A DNA stretch of 64,000 nucleotides, taken from NCBI GenBank assembly GCA_963783965.1, contig CAWAPQ010000012.1, positions 62,001-126,000 on the forward strand, given 5' to 3'. The notes under the pieces are model-generated. The model was not told where the DNA came from, ran no database searches, and saw only the letters and a program-made list of their open reading frames with translations. This DNA is from Bog-473 sp963783965 (GTDB taxonomy: Bacteria > Actinomycetota > Acidimicrobiia > Acidimicrobiales > RAAP-2). A program made the position numbers and the translations under genes. This document shows, in pieces, positions 25,576 through 34,690 of this stretch. Positions within the stretch are counted from its first letter, which is position 1; every line of letters starts with the position of its first letter.

Positions 25576-26304
25576 CTAGGGGATGGGCGGCGAGGCCGCG
25601 ATCGCGAAGATGGCCACGATCATCATGATCCCGCTCAGTGTCACCAGGGCCACTCTGATCTTTATGAAACGAAAATGGCCGCTGATCCCGATGAGGAACA
25701 GGATCGTGGCGAGGTAGATGGTGTCCCGGATGTAGTTGTCGGCGTTTGACCCCGCGTCCACCCCGAGCGTGTAGTCCGCGGTCGCCTTGTTGTCCAGGAC
25801 CGTCGAGGTGACCAGCTCGGGCTGTTTGTACTCGGGCATGTACGTGGGTCCGGGGGGCGCTTTCGCATTGGTGAACGGGTCGGTGGCGAGCCAGGCGTCG
25901 AACGCAACCTTGAAGGCGGGGCGAAAGCGCCGAACGGCGACATTCTCCGCCGTTGTGTCACCCGCGATATAGGCCGTGAACCAGGTGTTGAAGGTCGTCG
26001 AGTCGAAGTTCTTGAGATTCTGCGCGTTCAGGGCGGCCCGGTTGGCCTGGGTCCGGTCCGCCGAGGCCTGGGCCAACCGCACCGACGATTCGGTGTTCCA
26101 TTTGGCCGAGGCGAACCCCGTGTAGGCGGCGAGCAGGGCGACAGCGGCCAGCATCACCGCTTCAATGATGGACAGGGTCCGGTCATGGTCGCGCTTCCCG
26201 TCGTCTGCATCGGCTGGGTCGCTGGCCGTCCCGTGCTGCGCCGCATGCGTCTTGTGCCGAGAGATCTCCCCGGCCACTTCGCTCGAGGAGAGTCCCTCAG
26301 CCAT
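25576..26304 (-). CDS. Membrane protein with one N-terminal and two C-terminal helices, unknown
   Basis: 242 residues. A polar N-terminus is followed by a helix at about 46-63 (IIEAVMLAAVALLAAYTGFA). A soluble domain of about 125 residues, probably outside the cytoplasm, contains SSVRLAQASADRTQANRAAL. Two closing helices are ILFLIGISGHF and VALVTLSGIMMIVAIFAIAA. The layout resembles uncharacterised proteins found next to various membrane genes; no family name is certain. It ends 9 bp before the dihydrofolate reductase start. Confidence 0.72.
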   Translation of the reverse strand: MAEGLSSSEVAGEISRHKTHAAQHGTASDPADADDGKRDHDRTLSIIEAVMLAAVALLAAYTGFASAKWNTESSVRLAQASADRTQANRAALNAQNLKNFDSTTFNTWFTAYIAGDTTAENVAVRRFRPAFKVAFDAWLATDPFTNAKAPPGPTYMPEYKQPELVTSTVLDNKATADYTLGVDAGSNADNYIRDTIYLATILFLIGISGHFRFIKIRVALVTLSGIMMIVAIFAIAASPPIP

Positions 26305-26452
26305 TCGTCATCCCTCGTCCATTCCTGCGGTGCGCCACGTGTCGTTCACGATACTCAGGAGCCCGGTCGACGGACCGCACCGGGAGGGCCTCGAATCCTA
26401 GACTCACGCCGTATGCGACCTTCATGGTGCTTGGTGGGAAGAGGGTCCGCGC

Positions 26453-28856
26453 GTGGCGACTGACGTGGCGGGGACATACCGGGACCCGGCGGCGACGGTG
26501 GACGACCGTGTCGCCGACCTCTTGGGTCGGATGACGATTGAGGAGAAGGTCGCGCAGCTCGGGGCGATCTGGCTCACGCAGCTCGTGACGGACGACCGGT
26601 TTGACGGGGACAGGGCTCGCTCCCTCCTCGCGAACGGGATCGGCCAGATCACAAGGATTGGTGCCTCGACGGGCCTCCTTCCCGAAGCGTCCGCCTCTCT
26701 CATGAACCAGATACAGCGATCGGCAGTGGAGGAGACCCGTCTGGGCATCCCGGTCCTGGTCCACGAGGAGGCGGTCGGCGGATTCACCCACCGCGGCGCG
26801 ACGACCTTTCCGCAAGCACTGGGATTGGCGGCCACCTGGGATCCGGAATTGGTGATGGCGGTCGCCGACACCATCCGGGTGCAGATGCTGGCCGTCGGCG
26901 CCCGGCTGGCACTCGCCCCCGTCCTGGACGTGGCCCGGGACCCGCGTTGGGGTCGGGTCGAGGAGACCTACGGGGAATCGCCCGAACTGTGCGCCCGCCT
27001 CGGAGTCGCGTACGTGCAGGGGCTGCAGACCTCGGATCTCGCCGGTGGCGTGGCCTGTGCGGCGAAGCACTTCTTGGCCTACGGCGCGTCCATCGGCGGC
27101 CGCAATCACGCGCCTGTCCACGTGGGGCCCCGGGAGCTCCGCGAGGTGTACGCGGTCCCTTTCGCGGCGGCCATCCACCACGCGGGCCTGGCCGGAATCA
27201 TGAACTCGTACGCATCCATCGACGGCCTGCCCTGCGCCGGCTCGCACGAGATCCTCACTGAACTCCTCCGCGACGAGCTCGGGTTCCACGGGGCGGTCGT
27301 CGCCGACTATTTCGCCGTAGGTCAACTGGTCGACCATCACCGCACCGCAGCGGATCGCAGCGAGGCGGCGATGCAGGCGCTCGCAGCCGGGCTCGATGTC
27401 GAGTTGCCGTCCTTCGACTTCTACCGTGCGCTCCCGTCCTGTGTCGCCGACGGGCGCCTCTCCGAGGAGATCGTCGACCGTGCCGTCGAGCGCGTCCTGG
27501 CCCAGAAGTTGCGTCTCGGGCTGTTCGAGCAGCCGTACGTCGATCCGACGCGGGCCGCGGCGGTCTTCGACACAACCGAGCAGCGGCAGCTCGCCCGGAG
27601 GGCCGCAGCGAGGGGTCTGTGCATGTTGACCAACGACGGAGTGCTGCCTCTCCATGTGGCCGACCTGCAGTCGATCGCCGTGATCGGCCCTCACGCGGAC
27701 GATCAGCGCCTGCTGCAGGGCGACTACCACTACCCGGCTCATCTGGAGATCATGTATCGGAACGCGTGGACCGGGATCGCCGGGCCGGACGACAGCACGA
27801 GCGCGCCGGCGAACGGAGCGCCCCGCGTCGACCTCGACATGCTTCCCACGGATGGCGGGTCCTTTCAGCCGGGACCGCATTTCACGAGCCACGTGACGCC
27901 GTTGACCGGTCTCCGGGAGGCGTTCGGTGCCGACGCCTCGGTGTCGTACGAGCGGGGGTGTCACGACTCCGACCCAGCAGACCGAGATATCGAGGCGGCG
28001 GTAGCGGCGGCGCGCCGCGCCGACGTGGCGATCGTCTTCGTGGGCGCCCGGTCCGGGTTGGTGCCGGACTGCACGAGCGGCGAGATGCGGGACGCCGTCT
28101 CACTCGATCTTCCGGGCGCCCAGACGGAGCTCGTCGAAGCAGTCGCCGCCACCGGCACGCCGACAGTGGTGGTCGTCGTGAGCGGACGCGTGCACACCCT
28201 GGGCAGCGTGGCGGCAGTGGCGAACGCGCTCCTGTGGTCACCGCTGCCGGGCGAAGAGGGCGGTCACGGCATCGCCGATGTGCTCACCGGTGCCGTGAAT
28301 CCCTCCGGCCGGCTTCCCGTCACGCTGCCTCGCCACGTCGGCCAATTGCCGCTCCATCACGACATGCGCGCGGGGGGCTCGGAGCGAGTTCTACGGCGAC
28401 TATCTCGACAGCCCGGTCTCCCCGTTGTTCCCCTTCGGCCACGGCCTGTCCTTTTCCAGCTTCGTCTACAACGGGCTGCGCGTGATGCCGGGGCAGACGA
28501 ATTCCGACACTGTCGTCGAGATCACCCTGACCAATGACGGCGAGCGAGCGGGCGAAGAGGTGGTGCAGCTCTACGCCCGGGACGACGTGGCATCCACCGC
28601 CCGGCCGGACCGTGAGCTCGTGGGGTTCGCTCGGGTCGACCTTCAAGCGGGGGATGCCACCACGGTCACGTTCACGGTGCCGGCAAGCCGGCTGGCCTTC
28701 TACGACCGGGCGATGCGACGGGTGACCGAGCCGGGGACCTTCACGTTCTTCATCGGTGCGTCAGCGACCGATGTTCGTGCCGAGGCCACGGTCGAGATCA
28801 CGGGGAGCGATGCCCCCCATTCGCTGCGGGACTTCGAGCTGAGCTCGGTGCGCTGA
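26453..28856 (+). pseudogene. Glycoside hydrolase family 3 (beta-glucosidase/xylosidase-like), frameshifted before the C-terminal domain
   Basis: The first frame (26453-28537) gives the GH3 barrel: MTIEEKVAQLG, the substrate-binding AAKHFLAYG, and the nucleophile Asp285 in HGAVVADYFAVG. It continues through the alpha/beta sandwich (GEEGGHGIADVLTGAVNPSG) to HHDMRAG. The frame is then wrong. The next frame continues as SEFYGDYLDSPVSPLFPFGH and the whole fibronectin-III-like domain, ending at 28856. The break is at a GCGCGCG-G6 tract (28367-28377); losing one G or adding two bases restores about 800 residues, normal for GH3. No signal peptide is seen. GTG 26453 is the start. Either the sequence is wrong or the enzyme lacks its C-terminal domain. 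Confidence 0.85.
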
Positions 28857-28912
28857 CGCGGGGGAGCGCTGCCCCCTCCACGGTCGGAGCCTTTGGACCA
28901 TAATCGGCCCGC

Positions 28913-29714
28913 ATGGAATCGAGCGGATTCGCCTCGGACATCTTGCAGAATCGGGTCGCCCTGGTCACCGGCGGGGCAACCGGCATCGGGAGGGAGATCT
29001 GCCGAGTCCTGGGAGCCCACGGAGCGCGGGTCACGCTGGCCAGTCGGAAGCGGGAGAATCTCGAAGCGACGGTGCACGAGCTGCGCTCGGAGGGAGTCGA
29101 CGCGCGAATTCGGTGTCTGCGACGTCCGCGACCCCGAGGCGGTGCGTTCGGTGGTCGACTCCGTGGTCGCGATGCAGGGGAGCCTGGACATTGTGGTGAA
29201 TGACGCAGCCGGCAACTTTCCCGCGCCCATGTCGAAGATCTCGTCGAACGGCTTCAAGGCGATCGTCGATATCGACCTGCTGGGCACCTACAACGTGACG
29301 CGCGCGGCTTTCGACGCCTGGCTGTCGGATCACGGCGGGAGCATCGTCAACATCAGCGCGCCGTTTCAGCAGAAGGGCGTCGTCTATCAGTCGCACGTCG
29401 CGGCAGCCAAGGCCGGTGTCGATTCGTTGACCCGGAGCTGTGCTGTGGAGTGGGGTCCCTACGGCATCCGCGTCAATGCGATTGCGCCGGGGTCGATCGG
29501 TGGAACCGAAGGCGTCCGGCGTTTCTCCGACGCGGTGACCGGCGGCGACGACCGCCCGAAGAACCCGCTCGGCCTGGAGGGGCACGGGTCCGACATCGCC
29601 CACCTGACACTGTTTCTGTGCAGCCCGATGGCCCGCTTCATTTCCGGGCAGGTGATCGCCGTGGACGGTGCGGGCTCGGCGGACCTCCTGAAGCTGCAGG
29701 CCGGGCGGATCTGA
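28913..29714 (+). pseudogene. 2,4-dienoyl-CoA reductase-like SDR, frameshifted
   Basis: Starting at ATG 28913 the first frame gives the cofactor loop (VALVTGGATGIGREICRVLG) and TLASRKRENLEAT, then loses the family after GVDAR near 29106. Another frame picks up exactly with GVCDVRDPEAV, DAAGNFPAPMSKISSNGFKA, GTYNVTRAAF, KAGVDSLTRSCAVEWGPYG and IRVNAIAPGSIGGTEGVRRF, ending at 29714. AAGNF and APGxIxGTEG match the peroxisomal-type dienoyl-CoA reductase family, which removes double bonds during unsaturated fatty acid oxidation. Adding a GC in the GCGCG tract joins the halves into about 267 residues. The next gene, an acyl-CoA carboxylase subunit, begins 8 bp later. Confidence 0.82.
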
Positions 29715-29722
29715 GCGGTGCG

Positions 29723-31228
29723 ATGAGCGAGGAAGGGCAGGACTGGGTCCCCGCCTTGCAGGAGATCGAGCGCCGGAAGGTCGAGGCGCTCGCCATGGGC
29801 GGCGAGGCCCGCCTGGTACGGCAGCGGGAGCGGGGCCGCCTGCACGCACGGGAGCGCATCGCCGCCCTCTTCGACCCCGGCTCGTTCTCCGAGATCGGCC
29901 AGTTGGTGGGAACCGCCGAGGACCCGCCCGTGCCGGGGGATGCGCTCGTGGCCGGGTCGGGCCTCATCGGGGGTCGGCCTGCGGTGGCCGGGGCCGAGGA
30001 CGTCACGGTGCTCGGCGGCTCCATCGGCACGGGGGCGTCGGACAAGCGCTTTCGCCTGTGCCAGCTCGCCCTGCAGGAGCGGGTACCGCTGGTGATGCTG
30101 CTCGAGGGAGCGGGCCACCGCGTCACCGACGCAGCCGCCGGACGGCGGCCCGGGGATCTGCTGGGCCTGGCTGAGCTCTCCGGCGTGGTCCCGCTGGTGT
30201 GCCTGGTCCTGGGCGCGTCGGCCGGCCACGGCGCGTTGACCGCTCCGTTGTCCGACTTCGTCGTCATGACCGAATCGGCCTCGCTCTTCGCGGCCGGCCC
30301 CCCGCTGGTGAAGTCGGCGACAGGAGAGGACGTCACCAAGGAGGCGCTCGGGGGGCCGCAGGTGGCGGCCGACGTTGCAGGGGTCGTGCACAACGTCGTG
30401 CCGGACGACCGCGCGGCCATCGCCCTGGGCCGCCGCTACCTGACCTACTTCCCGATCAATGCCTGGGAACAGCCACCGTCGGGGGTCGGGCCCGACGTCG
30501 GGCCACGCCGGCTCGACGACATCCTGGACCTCATTCCTTCCAGCCCCCGCCGTCCGTATCCGATGCTCCCCGTCCTGGAGTCGATGGTCGACAACGGCTC
30601 GCTTCTCGAGATCCAGCCGACCTTCGGGCGTTCCATCGTGACCGCGCTGGCTCGCCTGGGTGGCCAGAGCGTGGCGATCGTGGCCAACGACCCGGACGTG
30701 ATGGCGGGCACCGTCGACAGCGCCGCGGCGGACAAGGCCGCACACTTCCTCAATGTGGCGGGAGCGTTCGGCCTGCCCTGTGTCTTTCTGGCCGACAATC
30801 CCGGCGTGTTGGCCGGCACCCAGGCCGAGCGACAGGGAATCCTCCGTCACGCCGCCCGGATGTTCGCGGTGCAGCATCGGCTGACGGTGCCGAAGCTGCA
30901 CGTCACGGTGCGCAAGGCCTTCGGTTTCGGCTCATCCATCATGGCGATGAACCCGTTCGACGGTCAGACGATCACGCTGGCGTTTCCCTCCATCACGCTG
31001 GGGGCCATGCCCGCAGGGTCGGAGGGGAGCGCGGTGCCCGATGCCGAGGAGCGCGCGCGCTTGGCCGCGCAACAGGCCAACGCGTCCATCAACGCCGCCA
31101 ACCGACTCGCCTATGACGCCGTCATCGATCCACGGGAGCTCCGCAATGCGCTGCTGGCCGGGTTGTCACTCGCCGCGGGCCGACGGACGGTCGCGCCCTC
31201 GCCGCGGAGTGGGGGAATCCTCCCGTGA
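29723..31228 (+). CDS. Acyl-CoA carboxylase carboxyltransferase (beta) subunit
   Basis: 501 residues. RERGRLHARERIAALFDPGS opens the N-terminal crotonase-like domain. SDFVVMTESASLFAAGPPLVK and GGPQVAADVAGVVHNVV contain the acyl-CoA-binding oxyanion region, and FVLADNPG-like FLADNPGVLAGTQAE with KAFGFGSSIM forms the carboxybiotin half. Such subunits transfer CO2 from biotin to acetyl-, propionyl- or methylcrotonyl-CoA. The alpha subunit with biotin carboxylase and carrier domains is not in this window. The ATG at 29723 follows the dienoyl-CoA reductase stop closely, so the two were probably one operon. Confidence 0.9.
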   Translation: MSEEGQDWVPALQEIERRKVEALAMGGEARLVRQRERGRLHARERIAALFDPGSFSEIGQLVGTAEDPPVPGDALVAGSGLIGGRPAVAGAEDVTVLGGSIGTGASDKRFRLCQLALQERVPLVMLLEGAGHRVTDAAAGRRPGDLLGLAELSGVVPLVCLVLGASAGHGALTAPLSDFVVMTESASLFAAGPPLVKSATGEDVTKEALGGPQVAADVAGVVHNVVPDDRAAIALGRRYLTYFPINAWEQPPSGVGPDVGPRRLDDILDLIPSSPRRPYPMLPVLESMVDNGSLLEIQPTFGRSIVTALARLGGQSVAIVANDPDVMAGTVDSAAADKAAHFLNVAGAFGLPCVFLADNPGVLAGTQAERQGILRHAARMFAVQHRLTVPKLHVTVRKAFGFGSSIMAMNPFDGQTITLAFPSITLGAMPAGSEGSAVPDAEERARLAAQQANASINAANRLAYDAVIDPRELRNALLAGLSLAAGRRTVAPSPRSGGILP

Positions 31229-31333
31229 GCCCGGAACGCCTGTGGGCATCCGCCCCGCCTCCGGCGCTGCTCAATAGTGTCTCCGTGATGCTCGGTCGCC
31301 CGACCACCCTGCGTCGCGCTCGGGGGGCGGGAC

Positions 31334-32698
31334 GTGACTGACGCCGCCGCTCCGCCCGAGCCGGCGGCGGCACTGGACCCGACGGCGATCATCAAGTCAA
31401 AGAGCTATGTCGTCCTGTTGCTCCTGGGGGCGCTCATCGGGGTCCCGGTCGCGACGGTCGCCTACTTCTTCTTGGATGGGGTGTCCAGGCTGCAGAACGA
31501 GATCTTCAACGATCTCCCGAACAGCCTCGGATTCCATGGCGAGCCCCTGTGGTGGCCACTGCCCTGGCTGGCACTCAGCGGGATTCTCGTCGCCTTGGCC
31601 ATTCGCTATCTCCCCGGCACGGGCGGCCACGAGCCCTCGGAAGGCTTCAAGTCCGGCGGACCGGTCCCGCCGATTGAGCTCTTCGGCATTGTGGCGGCGG
31701 CGTTCGCCACGCTGAGTCTCGGCGTGGTCCTGGGCCCCGAAGCACCGCTGATCGCCATCGGCAGCGGTCTCGGCGTTCTCGCGGTGCACCTGTTCAAACG
31801 CGACGCCCCCGCAATGGCGGCGGTGGTGATCGGCGCGGCGGGGAGCTTCGCCGCCATCGCCACGTTGTTGGGCTCACCGCTCGTCGGTGCCTTCCTCCTC
31901 ATGGAGATGGCCGGGCTGGGCGGCCCGATGATGGAGATCGTCCTGGTGCCCGGACTGCTCTCGGCCGGTGTGGGCTCCCTCATCTTCGTGGGTCTCAACA
32001 GCCTGACCGGATTCGGGTCCTTCTCCCTGACCATCGGCTCCATACCGCACGTCAGCTCGCCGACGGGATCCGAGTTCCTCTGGGCCATCGTCATCGGCCT
32101 CGGCTCTGCGCTCGCCGCCTCCGGCATCTTTCGGCTGGCGGCCCTGCTGCGTCCCTTCGTCGAACAACGGCGGCTCATGCTCACCCCTGTGGCCGGCCTG
32201 GCGGTCGGCGGGCTCGCCATCGCCTTCGCGGCCGGGACCACACACGGCTCTTCAGAGGTGCTCTTCTCCGGTCAGTCGGCGTTGCCCGGCCTCGTCCAGA
32301 ACGCAGCGAGCTGGACGGTTGGCGCCCTGGTGCTCCTCGTCGTCTGCAAGGGGCTGGCCTATTCGATCTCGCTGAGCGGATTTCGGGGAGGACCGATTTT
32401 CCCCAGCATGTTCATCGGCGCGGCGGGCGGCATCGCGCTGTCCCACGTGGGTGGGCTGCCGATGATCGCGGGTGCGGCCATGGGCGTGGGAGCCATGGTG
32501 GCGGGGGCGCTCAAAATGCCGATGACCGCAGTCCTTCTCCCGAGCCTGCTCTTCCTCTCCGATGCGGTGACCCTCATGCCTGTCGTGATCGTGGCCGTGG
32601 TGGTCTCGTATGTCGTCGCCGTCTGGATCGCTCCGCCGCCGGCCGCGGCGGACGCCGCGGCGGTGACTCCTGCGCCGGCCGGTGCGACGAGCGGCTGA
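31334..32698 (+). CDS. Voltage-gated chloride channel (ClC) family protein
   Basis: 454 residues, about 10 to 12 hydrophobic helices. LGVVLGPEAPLIAIGSGLG corresponds to the GREGP filter motif but reads GPEAP, keeping the gating Glu while changing its neighbours. GFRGGPIFPSMFIGAAGG corresponds to the GxFxP motif. KSGGPVPPIELF replaces the first GSGIP motif. ClC proteins are dimeric chloride channels or Cl-/H+ exchangers; with the filter diverged, selectivity for another anion is possible. The start is GTG 31334 after a G-rich stretch. The C-terminus is Ala/Pro-rich with no CBS domain. Confidence 0.87.
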   Translation: MTDAAAPPEPAAALDPTAIIKSKSYVVLLLLGALIGVPVATVAYFFLDGVSRLQNEIFNDLPNSLGFHGEPLWWPLPWLALSGILVALAIRYLPGTGGHEPSEGFKSGGPVPPIELFGIVAAAFATLSLGVVLGPEAPLIAIGSGLGVLAVHLFKRDAPAMAAVVIGAAGSFAAIATLLGSPLVGAFLLMEMAGLGGPMMEIVLVPGLLSAGVGSLIFVGLNSLTGFGSFSLTIGSIPHVSSPTGSEFLWAIVIGLGSALAASGIFRLAALLRPFVEQRRLMLTPVAGLAVGGLAIAFAAGTTHGSSEVLFSGQSALPGLVQNAASWTVGALVLLVVCKGLAYSISLSGFRGGPIFPSMFIGAAGGIALSHVGGLPMIAGAAMGVGAMVAGALKMPMTAVLLPSLLFLSDAVTLMPVVIVAVVVSYVVAVWIAPPPAAADAAAVTPAPAGATSG

Positions 32699-32707
32699 CC
32701 CCAGGCT

Positions 32708-32871
32708 CTACAGCCCGAAGAGACGGACGGCGTTCTCGCCCATCACCTTGCGATGGGTCTCGGGTCGCGGCGTTGCGACCTTCTCCTTCACTAGCGCCGC
32801 TCGGTCATGTGCGAGTCTGCGTCGACCACTCGGAGGTCCTGGGCCGGTCGGAGTACCACGGCGCCTTCCAT
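32708..32871 (-). pseudogene. Amidohydrolase remnant with internal deletion
   Basis: From 32871 the minus strand reads MEGAVVLRPAQDLRVVDADS then HMTERR and a stop; VVDADSH is the N-terminal metal-binding start of amidohydrolase-2 proteins. Immediately after, without a start codon, comes KVATPRPETHRKVMGENAVR then LFGL and a stop at 32708. GENAVRLFGL is a typical amidohydrolase C-terminus. Only about 160 bp of a gene that is normally 1 kb remain, so the middle has been deleted. A full amidohydrolase is encoded at 50618-51979. The remnant lies between the ClC gene and the EmrB-type exporter gene. Confidence 0.62.
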
Positions 32872-32905
32872 CGGTCGGGCCACGGGCGTGAGCGTTCGCA
32901 CAACG

Positions 32906-34567
32906 CTATTCCGAACCCGTCGGGCTCGAGGCATCGACGTGCAGTCTCTCGCCGGTCCGCCTTGGCTCGGCAACGTGCCGGGACGGTGGGGCAACCCCGT
33001 CTGCCTGGGCGCTCGGCCGGTCCGGCGCGCCCCCGCCGACCGGAGCCCGCGTGGGCCGGAGGAGCGGGCCCATGGCGGCACCGGCCAGGGCGACGAAGCC
33101 CGCGACGAGCATCGTCGCGTGCAGACCGCTCATGAAGGCGGCGTGGCTCCCCGCGGTGATGGCGTCGGCCAGCTCGCTGGGCGTACCGGTGGGCACGGGC
33201 GCCAATCCCTGCGACACGATGGCACCCTCGCGGGCCAACTGCTGCGCCAGCACATGCGGCACGCCACGCGTGATGAGCGCCGGCTTCAGGGCGGCGGTCA
33301 CGGAGGCCGCCAGAATCGATCCGCACACCGCCGTGCCCAGGACGCCACCGAGTTGGATGGCCGTGGTCTGGATACCTCCGGCAACGCCGGCCTCGTCCTC
33401 GGAGATGTCACCGACGATGGCGTCGGTGGCGGACGTCACGACCAGCCCGATGCCCAGGCCCAGCAGAATGAACGGAGGCCAGAGGTGGATGTAGGACGAG
33501 TCCACCTGCAGCGTGACGAACGAGAAGATGGCGACCGCGGAGGCCAGGAGGCCGAACGTAATGGGCAGCCAGGGGCCGAACCGGTTGACCAGTCGCGCAC
33601 CCAGAGGTCCGGCGAATGCGAAGGCGATCGTCAGCGGCAGGAGGCGGAGCCCGGCGCCGACCGGGCTGAAGCCGTGCACGCTCTGGAGGTAGAGGGCGAT
33701 GAAGAACAGCACGCCGAACAACGCAAAGAAGTCCAACAGAACGATGACGGTGCTCACCGACACGGTGCGCACGCGAAAGATGGAGAGCGGCACGAGCGGG
33801 TTGCTGACCGTGTGCTCAATGGCGACGAAAACCACCAGGAGGACGAATCCCGCCGCAATGATCCCGAGCGTGCTGGAGGCACCCCAGCCCCAATTCTGGG
33901 CGTTCACCAACCCGTACACGATGGCCAACAACCCCGTGGCGAGGGTGAGCAACCCGGGGATGTCGATGCGCTCGCGCACCGACTCCTTCGTCTCGTTCAG
34001 GACGAGAGAACCGACCACGAGCGCAATCGCTCCGATGGGCAGGTTGATGAAGAAGACGCTCTGCCACGAGATCTGCTCGACGAAGATCCCGCCGATGATC
34101 GGCCCGGCGGCGGTGGCGGCGGCGGAGGCACTGACCCAGATGCCGACGGCACGGTTGAGCTCTTCGGGCGGGAAGGCCGCCTTCAGGAGCGCCAGGGTGT
34201 TCGGGAGCAGGAGTGCGCCGAACGCACCTTGGACACCCCGGAGGAGGATGACGCCGTCGATCGTGCCGACGAGCCCGATGGCGACGGATGTCAATGAGAA
34301 TCCGACGACGCCGATCAGGAAGACCCGTCGGCGTCCGAAGTGGTCGCCGAGTTTCCCGCCGAGGATCAGCGTGGCGGCAATCACGAGCAGGTAGGCGTTG
34401 GTCACCCATTGGAGGTCCGCCAACGAGGCGTGGAGGTCCTTGCCGATGTAGGGGTTGGCCACCGCGACGACCGAGCCGTCGATCCCGACCATGATCACGC
34501 CGAGGGTCACGCTGACGAGCGTCAGCCACGGGTTGTCCTTGAGCCGTCTCCCCGTGGCGGTCTGCAT
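32906..34567 (-). CDS. EmrB/QacA-type MFS drug exporter (DHA2 family)
   Basis: 553 residues with about 14 helices. TLGVIMVGIDGSVVAVANPY is helix 1 with the conserved D of the DHA2 group. LGGKLGDHFGRRRVFLIG is motif A, and a motif C region follows in SAAATAAGPIIGGIFVEQ. The C-terminal ~55 residues are polar and Pro/Gly-rich. These proton antiporters export hydrophobic drugs or metabolites. The TetR gene is divergent, with an operator-like cluster in the 123 bp between them, so the exporter is probably repressed by that TetR and induced by its substrate. Confidence 0.92.
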   Translation of the reverse strand: MQTATGRRLKDNPWLTLVSVTLGVIMVGIDGSVVAVANPYIGKDLHASLADLQWVTNAYLLVIAATLILGGKLGDHFGRRRVFLIGVVGFSLTSVAIGLVGTIDGVILLRGVQGAFGALLLPNTLALLKAAFPPEELNRAVGIWVSASAAATAAGPIIGGIFVEQISWQSVFFINLPIGAIALVVGSLVLNETKESVRERIDIPGLLTLATGLLAIVYGLVNAQNWGWGASSTLGIIAAGFVLLVVFVAIEHTVSNPLVPLSIFRVRTVSVSTVIVLLDFFALFGVLFFIALYLQSVHGFSPVGAGLRLLPLTIAFAFAGPLGARLVNRFGPWLPITFGLLASAVAIFSFVTLQVDSSYIHLWPPFILLGLGIGLVVTSATDAIVGDISEDEAGVAGGIQTTAIQLGGVLGTAVCGSILAASVTAALKPALITRGVPHVLAQQLAREGAIVSQGLAPVPTGTPSELADAITAGSHAAFMSGLHATMLVAGFVALAGAAMGPLLRPTRAPVGGGAPDRPSAQADGVAPPSRHVAEPRRTGERLHVDASSPTGSE

Positions 34568-34600
34568 GAGTGGCCAGGGCTCCGTTCCCTCGCTGACGTA

Positions 34601-34637
34601 TTACGCCATAGTGGCAGAGTATGCCATTAGTGCGCAA
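34601..34637. promoter_or_regulatory. Operator/promoter cluster between TetR and exporter genes
   Basis: Two direct repeats, TTACGCCATAGTG (34601-34613) and GTATGCCATTAGTG (34619-34632), overlap two inverted pairs: GCCA-TAG-TGGC (34605-34615) and TGGCA-GAGTA-TGCCA (34612-34626). For the exporter gene, TTGCGC (34637-34632) and CACTAT (34613-34608) on the minus strand give a -35/-10 pair with an 18-bp spacer lying across these sites. This is the expected layout for repression by a TetR dimer. Confidence 0.55.
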
Positions 34638-34690
34638 TTTTGGTAGGGTGGGCGGAGGCTCGGGCTTGGGGGTGTCCGGACAGGGGGAGT

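Noticed and set aside
26297..27964. 555-codon minus-strand frame opposite the GH3 gene
   Set aside because: Arg/Gly/Asp-rich shadow of the GH3 coding sequence with no domain.
29459..30901. 480-codon minus-strand frame opposite the acyl-CoA carboxylase gene
   Set aside because: Shadow frame; the plus-strand gene has unambiguous carboxyltransferase motifs.
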